A stretch of DNA of 20,510 nt from contig JAGBPB010000113.1 in the NCBI GenBank assembly GCA_017633615.1, positions 1 through 20,510 on the forward strand. Reading direction: 5' to 3'. Both the position numbers and the translations under genes were made by a program. The DNA comes from Bacteroidaceae bacterium (GTDB taxonomy: Bacteria > Bacteroidota > Bacteroidia > Bacteroidales > Bacteroidaceae). Below, piece after piece: positions 16,214-20,510 of this stretch. Each line of letters starts with the position of its first letter. Position 1 is the stretch's first letter. Under the pieces are notes generated by a model, which was not told the DNA's origin, did no database searches, and saw only the letters and a program-made list of their open reading frames with translations.

Positions 16214-17284
16214 TTATTGCATATCGCGCAGCAATACCTTCATTTCAGGCAACTGCTCAGGCAGCTCTGAAATATCTGTCTGGCCGAAATGATATGGAAT
16301 CAGTATCCTGGGCTTTACCATTCTGGCAGCATTTACGCACTGGTCAACAGTCATAGTATAGGGCTGATTTACAGGAAGGAAAGCAACAGACACCCTGCTC
16401 TTTTCATTATAAAGGTCAGCCATCTCAGGTACATCCTCAGTATCGCCGGCTACATAGGCGCTCAGAGACCCCAGGAAACGTATCAGATAACCGTTTCCGT
16501 TCCCTTTGGGATGGAACTGCTCACGTCCGGGAGTGGTATTGTATGCGGGAACGGCTTCAACGATAATTCCAAGAGGGGCAAGTGTGATATGCTGACCGTT
16601 TGAAATAACCTCTCCTATTCCTGTCTGTTCATGAGACTTGGCATTCATTAGAACACGGGTTTTCTCCGATGAAAGCGCCATAATTGCATTCTTATCCAGA
16701 TGATCGCCGTGCTCATGGGTTATGAGTATGGCATCAGCTTTTGGGAATTCAGTAGCGTAATCAGTATTCTTGCCATAACCGGACACGGGATCAACCTGTA
16801 TGGAGTATCCCAGATAAGACAGTTCCAGTGAACCGTGTTTTATCAGTGTCACAAACAAAGGGTCACCTCCCTCAGAGACAGAGATGCATTCCACCGGATA
16901 TTTGTTTGTCATTTTACCGGCGGCAGTCCAACCTGTATAGCCATCCGTAAGGTTCAGAACCTTAAAGCCTGCCTCACTTAAGGCGGCGGCAGCGGCTGCA
17001 CTGCGTTTACCGCTTTTGCAGTATATGGCAAGAAGGTTTTCTCCATGGAAATACTTGCTGATTTCTTCTATGAACCCGTCTTTTTGCCAATCTATGTTGA
17101 CAGCGTGGTAAAGATGACCTTCTGCATATTCTGCAGCCGTGCGCACATCAATGACGCAGGTGCCAGCAGATCTCATCGCATCCTCAAATTGGTCTGGGGT
17201 TGCTTCTTTCCAACCGTTCCCGCTGCATGAGAAAAGTCCTGTAAGCAATGTAATCATAAACGTGGTCTGTAACATTGGTCTCAT
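16214..17284 (-). CDS. Lipoprotein with N-terminal rhodanese domain and C-terminal UlaG-like metallo-beta-lactamase domain
   Basis: Exported 356-aa fusion. Residues 1-20 form a lipoprotein signal ending TGLFSC with Cys20 as the lipidated residue; the residues after Cys are not acidic, so surface export is not indicated. The rhodanese domain (about 28-125) has IDVRTAAEYAEGH and an active-site loop CKSGKR starting at Cys89, which could carry a persulfide. The metallo-beta-lactamase domain (about 143-356) has the metal motif HEHGDH (His190, His192, Asp194, His195), Asp281 in AGDTED and His332 in IPYHFG; the pattern fits the UlaG/YtnP-like branch. Known persulfide dioxygenase fusions place the MBL domain first; here the order is reversed. 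Substrate is unknown; a sulfur-related role is only an inference. Divergent from the secreted protein gene, upstream of the acid phosphatase gene. Confidence 0.85.
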   Translation of the reverse strand: MRPMLQTTFMITLLTGLFSCSGNGWKEATPDQFEDAMRSAGTCVIDVRTAAEYAEGHLYHAVNIDWQKDGFIEEISKYFHGENLLAIYCKSGKRSAAAAAALSEAGFKVLNLTDGYTGWTAAGKMTNKYPVECISVSEGGDPLFVTLIKHGSLELSYLGYSIQVDPVSGYGKNTDYATEFPKADAILITHEHGDHLDKNAIMALSSEKTRVLMNAKSHEQTGIGEVISNGQHITLAPLGIIVEAVPAYNTTPGREQFHPKGNGNGYLIRFLGSLSAYVAGDTEDVPEMADLYNEKSRVSVAFLPVNQPYTMTVDQCVNAARMVKPRILIPYHFGQTDISELPEQLPEMKVLLRDMQ

Positions 17285-17315
17285 CTCTTTTTCGTATTTG
17301 TTTGTTTGATAGCTG

Positions 17316-17323
17316 CAAACGTA
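17316..17323 (-). promoter_or_regulatory. -7 element for the rhodanese-MBL lipoprotein gene
   Basis: Minus-strand TACGTTTG is an exact TAnnTTTG match, predicting a leader of about 25 nt. No clear TTTG is at -33. It shares a 121-bp divergent region with the promoter of the next gene. Confidence 0.5.
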
Positions 17324-17345
17324 AATAAAAATTCCAGATTTTATT

Positions 17346-17353
17346 TATTTTTG
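17346..17353 (+). promoter_or_regulatory. -7 element for the secreted barrel protein gene
   Basis: TATTTTTG is an exact TAnnTTTG match on the plus strand, 52 nt before the ATG. The flanking sequence is T-rich, so a chance match cannot be excluded. Confidence 0.45.
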
Positions 17354-17405
17354 TCCAACAATCACTTTTATAACAAGCCTTTTATTCATTTAATCCTCGT
17401 CCGAT

Positions 17406-19298
17406 ATGAAAACGAAAGGAAAGATTACCTTATTTGCAGCTGTATGCATGTGTTTTCTGGGGAGTTCCCTGTGTTCAAGTGCCGCCGGCAACTACAAGAA
17501 TTTCAAGGTATCGGTCTATACCAGAGCCTATGAGGTTCAGCGTATGGCTGACCCTGCCTGGTTGGATTCAACCTGGAACATCATCTCATCGCAGATGAAA
17601 GTTGACAAAATTTATCTGGAGACCCATCGTGACCTCAACATAGTCAATGCTGATGACATGAAACGCATCATAAAGTTCTTCAAGGACCGTGGTGTTGAGG
17701 TGGCAGGCGGAATTACCTATACAATCAGTGAGGCCAACAATTTCCAGACCTTCTGCTACAAGAATCCTGAGGAGAGGGCCAAGGCCAAGGAGATAATAGA
17801 GCTCACAGCAAGCCTGTTTGATGAGATCATCCTGGATGATTTCTTCTTTACAGACTGCAAATGCGATTATTGCGTTGAGGCCAAAGGAGACCGCACTTGG
17901 ACTGATTACCGTCTGGAGCTGATGGATGATGCAGCCAAGAATGTTATTCTGGGACCAGCCAAAAAAGTAAATAAAAATGTAAAGGTGATTATCAAGTATC
18001 CCAACTGGTATGATCATTTCCCGGCACTGGGTTTTGACCTTGATTTTGGCCCCAAGAATTTTGACGGCATATATACCGGAACAGAGACCCGTGATGCAGA
18101 GCGCAGCAACCAACACCTGCAGCCTTATGAGAGCTATCTTATCTGGCGTTACTTTGACAACCTGAATCCCGGTCACAACGGCGGCGGTTGGGTTGATACC
18201 GGCGGTATGCGTTACATGGAGCGTTACAGTGAGCAATTGTGGCTTACCGTTTTTGCCAAGGCACCTGAGATGACCATGTTTGACTACCGCCAGATGTTGA
18301 GCCCGCTGCGCAATAATTACCGTGCCCCGTGGCAGGATGAGGGCGGAACCAGTTTCAGCTACGATGATATGATGAAACCGGTAAATCTTAACGGTAAAAC
18401 AGTTACCCCAACCACTATGGCCCGTGCAGCGGGATTCACAATGGAAGAAGTTGACCGTACAATAGGGTTCCTTGGAAATCCAATAGGTATCAAGAGTTAT
18501 AAGCCGTATCAGTCAACCGGTGAGGAGTTCCTCCAGAACTACTTTGGAATGATAGGCATACCCATGGATATTGTTCCGGAGTTCCCGGAGGATGCAGGTT
18601 TGGTAATTCTTACCGAGCAGGCCAAGGCTGATAAGGATATCATCAAAAAGATGGACAAGCATCTGCGTTCAGGCAAGGACATACTTATAACAGCCGGATT
18701 CCTTAGGGCTATGCAGGGCAAGGGAATAGAAAAGATTGTTGATCTGGAATACACTGACCGCAAGGCTCTTGTGTCCGGTTTTATGACCGGTGGCCGTATC
18801 CTGGAAGTAAGCAAGCCCATACTTATGCAGCAGGTTATGTACAAGACAAATGATTCATGGGAGGTTATTTCCGGAATGGATTCCGGATTAGGCTGGCCTT
18901 TCCTGCACAGGGATACCTATTCCAAAGGAACTGTCTATTTGCTGGTGGTTCCTGATAATTTTGCCGATCTTTACAATCTGCCGGTACAGGTATTGAACAG
19001 TGTACGTCAGACCATAAGCGGCAGTTCAATGCCTGTAAGCATTCAGGGACCTGCAGGTGTTTCATTGTTTGTGTATGACAACAACACCATCATAGTGGAG
19101 TCTTTCCTCGATGAAAACGTTGATATTTCCGTGAGAATCCAGAGTCCTGAAGGTGCTTCAAGGATAGACCATGTAACGGATATGCTTCAGGGAACAGAGA
19201 TAAAAGGCAGCTCTCAGATGCAGTTTGGCAGTCGTAATCCGGCATCGACATTCAGAGTCAGTTTAAGACCTCATTCGTACAAGGTGTTACGTTACTGA
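17406..19298 (+). CDS. Secreted glycoside-hydrolase-like protein, unknown specificity
   Basis: Exported 630-aa protein; signal peptide at about 1-27 (basic MKTKGK, hydrophobic core, cleavage near SSAA-GN). I do not recognise an assigned family. Residues about 33-310 look like a TIM barrel: alternating strands such as KIYLETH, VEVAGGITYT, EIILDDFFFT, VKVIIKYPNWY and FDGIYTGTETRD, with acidic residues at strand ends (Asp144-Asp145, Glu227). A cysteine cluster CKCDYC (151, 153, 156) follows the DDFFFT strand. Residues about 375-440 resemble the flavodoxin-like middle domain of family 42 beta-galactosidases (LVILTEQAKADKDIIKKMDKHLRSGKDILIT, given here as parts of one helix-strand unit), and the C-terminus (about 540-630) is all-beta. 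That three-part order suggests a glycosidase, but the catalytic pair is not proved. There is no type IX sorting domain and no lipobox. Monocistronic, ended by a hairpin over its stop codon. Confidence 0.65.
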   Translation: MKTKGKITLFAAVCMCFLGSSLCSSAAGNYKNFKVSVYTRAYEVQRMADPAWLDSTWNIISSQMKVDKIYLETHRDLNIVNADDMKRIIKFFKDRGVEVAGGITYTISEANNFQTFCYKNPEERAKAKEIIELTASLFDEIILDDFFFTDCKCDYCVEAKGDRTWTDYRLELMDDAAKNVILGPAKKVNKNVKVIIKYPNWYDHFPALGFDLDFGPKNFDGIYTGTETRDAERSNQHLQPYESYLIWRYFDNLNPGHNGGGWVDTGGMRYMERYSEQLWLTVFAKAPEMTMFDYRQMLSPLRNNYRAPWQDEGGTSFSYDDMMKPVNLNGKTVTPTTMARAAGFTMEEVDRTIGFLGNPIGIKSYKPYQSTGEEFLQNYFGMIGIPMDIVPEFPEDAGLVILTEQAKADKDIIKKMDKHLRSGKDILITAGFLRAMQGKGIEKIVDLEYTDRKALVSGFMTGGRILEVSKPILMQQVMYKTNDSWEVISGMDSGLGWPFLHRDTYSKGTVYLLVVPDNFADLYNLPVQVLNSVRQTISGSSMPVSIQGPAGVSLFVYDNNTIIVESFLDENVDISVRIQSPEGASRIDHVTDMLQGTEIKGSSQMQFGSRNPASTFRVSLRPHSYKVLRY

Positions 19299-19320
19299 TT
19301 CTATCAGTAGCGTATGTTTT
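19289..19320 (+). terminator. Hairpin terminator overlapping the stop codon of the secreted protein gene
   Basis: ACGTTACTGAT (19289-19299) pairs with ATCAGTAGCGT (19303-19313) over 11 bp with one G-U wobble and a 3-nt loop TCT. The TGA stop (19296-19298) lies inside the 5' arm. Only a short TTTT (19317-19320) follows, so it is a moderate terminator and may also stabilise the 3' end. Confidence 0.55.
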
Positions 19321-19355
19321 GTGAATTATTATCAGTAAGTGTGCGCTTTTATTGG

Positions 19356-19363
19356 TATATTTG
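19356..19363 (+). promoter_or_regulatory. -7 element of the sdh/frd operon promoter
   Basis: TATATTTG is an exact TAnnTTTG match. It predicts a leader of about 45 nt that is A-rich and ends in a T-run before the ATG, as often seen for highly expressed Bacteroidetes genes. No -33 TTTG at the usual spacing. Confidence 0.6.
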
Positions 19364-19414
19364 CGGACTTTTTAGCAGAAAACAAACCAAAAACTAATAA
19401 CAAATTCATTTTTT

Positions 19415-20095
19415 ATGTGGTTAATTGATTCATCAATCGGACGTAAGGTTGTGATGAGCGTCACCGGTGCCGCTCTGATCCTGTTCCTGACATTCCACAT
19501 GGCAATGAACTGCGTGGCCCTTATCTCGGGCGAGGCTTACAATGTCATCTGCGAATTCCTGGGAGCTAACTGGTATGCACTGGTAGGTACTGCAGGACTG
19601 GCCGTACTTATGGTTCTCCACTTTGTCTTTGCATTCTGGCTGACAATCCAGAACCGCAAGGCACGCGGAAACGTTAGATACGCCGTTTCTGAAAGGCCCA
19701 AATCAGTTGAGTGGGCTTCACAGAACATGTTGGTGCTGGGTATCATCGTGTTAGTAGGTCTCCTGGTGCATTTTGCCAACTTCTGGTCAAAGATGCAGCT
19801 TCAGGAAATCATTGGCGGCACAAACTTTGTTCCGGGACAGAACGGTCCTACTGATGGTGCTTTCCTGATCCAGTACACCTTCTCACAGTGGTACTATGTA
19901 TTGATCTACACCGTTTGGTTAGCAGCTCTCTGGTTCCATCTTTCACACGGATTCTGGAGCATGTTCCAGACTGTAGGTTGGAGTGGCAGCAAATGGCAAC
20001 GCCGCTGGCAGGTTATCGGTAACATCTATGTTACCCTGGTAATCCTTGGTTTCCTGAGCGTGGTTTATTTCTACTTCTTCAAGAGCCTTTGTTAA
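19415..20095 (+). CDS. sdhC: Succinate dehydrogenase/fumarate reductase cytochrome b subunit
   Basis: Membrane anchor of the succinate:quinone oxidoreductase; it binds two haems and exchanges electrons with menaquinone. At 226 aa it has five hydrophobic spans (about 14-34, 56-78, 102-123, 160-182, 200-222), the class B arrangement that does the job of both SdhC and SdhD. Histidines suited to be haem ligands sit in successive helices: His28, His69, His119 and His175 or His178. The N-terminal SSIGRKVVMSVTG segment is characteristic of the Bacteroidetes and epsilonproteobacterial type. In anaerobes of this group the complex mainly reduces fumarate, so frdC would be an equally good name. sdhA follows after 19 nt. 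Confidence 0.94.
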   Translation: MWLIDSSIGRKVVMSVTGAALILFLTFHMAMNCVALISGEAYNVICEFLGANWYALVGTAGLAVLMVLHFVFAFWLTIQNRKARGNVRYAVSERPKSVEWASQNMLVLGIIVLVGLLVHFANFWSKMQLQEIIGGTNFVPGQNGPTDGAFLIQYTFSQWYYVLIYTVWLAALWFHLSHGFWSMFQTVGWSGSKWQRRWQVIGNIYVTLVILGFLSVVYFYFFKSLC

Positions 20096-20114
20096 ACCGT
20101 AAAAGTATTTGAAT

Positions 20115-20510
20115 ATGGCTACTATAGATTCAAAAATTCCCGAAGGCCCGTTGGCTGAAAAATGGTCCAACTATAAGGCTCATCAGAAACTTGTCAACCC
20201 CGCTAACAAGCGTAAGCTTGACATCATCGTTGTAGGTTCAGGTCTGGCAGGCGCATCAGCAGCCGCTACACTTGGCGATCTGGGCTTCAAGGTAAAGTGC
20301 TTCTGCATCCAGGATTCACCCCGTCGTGCTCACTCAATCGCTGCACAGGGTGGTATCAACGCAGCCAAGAACTACCAGAACGACGGTGACTCAGTATATC
20401 GTCTTTTCTACGATACCATCAAGGGCGGTGACTACCGTTCACGTGAGGCCAACGTTTACCGTCTGGCTGAGGTATCAAACAATATCATTGACCAGTGCGT
20501 AGCACAGGGC
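20115..20510 (+). CDS. sdhA: Succinate dehydrogenase/fumarate reductase flavoprotein subunit, N-terminal 132 residues (cut by window edge)
   Basis: Catalytic subunit that interconverts succinate and fumarate; the frame runs open to the last base, so the 3' part is outside the window. The visible part starts [12 protein letters not shown], shows the dinucleotide-binding [10 protein letters not shown] with Gly41, Gly43 and Gly46, and then [18 protein letters not shown], where His73 is in the position that carries the covalent 8-alpha-histidyl [29 protein letters not shown] follows the family pattern, split here only for description. The short N-terminal lead before the FAD fold is typical of the class B Sdh/Frd of Bacteroidetes. 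It is 19 nt after sdhC in the same operon; the iron-sulfur subunit gene is expected next. Confidence 0.96.
   Translation, partial: MATIDSKIPEGPLAEKWSNYKAHQKLVNPANKRKLDIIVVGSGLAGASAAATLGDLGFKVKCFCIQDSPRRAHSIAAQGGINAAKNYQNDGDSVYRLFYDTIKGGDYRSREANVYRLAEVSNNIIDQCVAQG

Noticed and set aside
20440..20445. Third CACGTG core, inside sdhA
   Set aside because: Flanks CCGTT and AGGCC match the parS arms poorly; explained by conserved codons of SdhA.
1..20510. CRISPR array, insertion sequence, tRNA/rRNA gene, toxin-antitoxin pair or phage element
   Set aside because: No regularly spaced repeats, transposase, integrase, terminal inverted repeats or RNA gene signatures were seen on either strand.

Overview
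The window looks like chromosomal DNA from an anaerobic, probably gut-type member of the Bacteroidales. No specific genus is claimed. The evidence is: no gene has a Shine-Dalgarno sequence; the promoters that can be read carry the Bacteroidetes -7 element TAnnTTTG; there is a PorZ-type protein of the type IX secretion system with its C-terminal sorting domain; and a fumarate reductase/succinate dehydrogenase operon begins with a five-helix di-haem cytochrome b. Coding density is very high, with several stop/start overlaps (ATGA, TAATG) and two tail-to-tail overlaps.

Layout. (1) 1-3953, plus strand: the 3' part of leuS, then rdgB (3 nt spacing), then porZ (ATGA overlap), ended by a hairpin terminator at 4015-4043. 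(2) 3954-4395: an AT-rich gap of about 440 bp with a short direct repeat and no convincing gene. (3) 4396-4938: a small TrmH-family RNA 2'-O-methyltransferase (plus), overlapping the end of polA (minus, 4935-7769) by 4 bp. (4) 7843-8814: a long-chain polyprenyl diphosphate synthase (plus), divergent from polA and overlapping the end of deoC by 8 bp. (5) 14431 down to 8807, minus strand: a tightly packed operon mnmG-apt-uvrC-dtd-deoC. A near-perfect parS centromere site lies between mnmG and apt. (6) 14551-14679: a previously easy-to-miss 42-residue single-span membrane protein (plus) with its own -7 element and a bidirectional terminator shared with the next gene. (7) 17284 down to 14746, minus strand: a rhodanese/metallo-beta-lactamase lipoprotein and a tandem acid phosphatase, both exported. 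(8) 17406-19298: a secreted glycosidase-like protein of unknown specificity. (9) 19415 to the right edge: sdhC/frdC and the start of sdhA/frdA.

How the genes fit together. Most are housekeeping genes: translation (leuS, mnmG, dtd, rRNA/tRNA methylation), nucleotide hygiene and salvage (rdgB, apt, deoC), DNA replication and repair (polA, uvrC), and anaerobic respiration (a polyprenyl synthase likely for menaquinone, plus the quinone-linked Sdh/Frd complex). The less routine material is in the envelope genes (PorZ, the acid phosphatase with one dead domain, the rhodanese-MBL lipoprotein, the secreted barrel protein, the 42-aa membrane protein) and in DNA-level signals (parS, near-leaderless promoters, the in-frame apt/uvrC junction). 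I did not find a clear new multi-gene defence or mobile system. The best candidates for new biology are the His-to-Asn pseudo-domain phosphatase, the 42-aa protein, the rhodanese-first lipoprotein fusion, and the parS site placed inside an operon.
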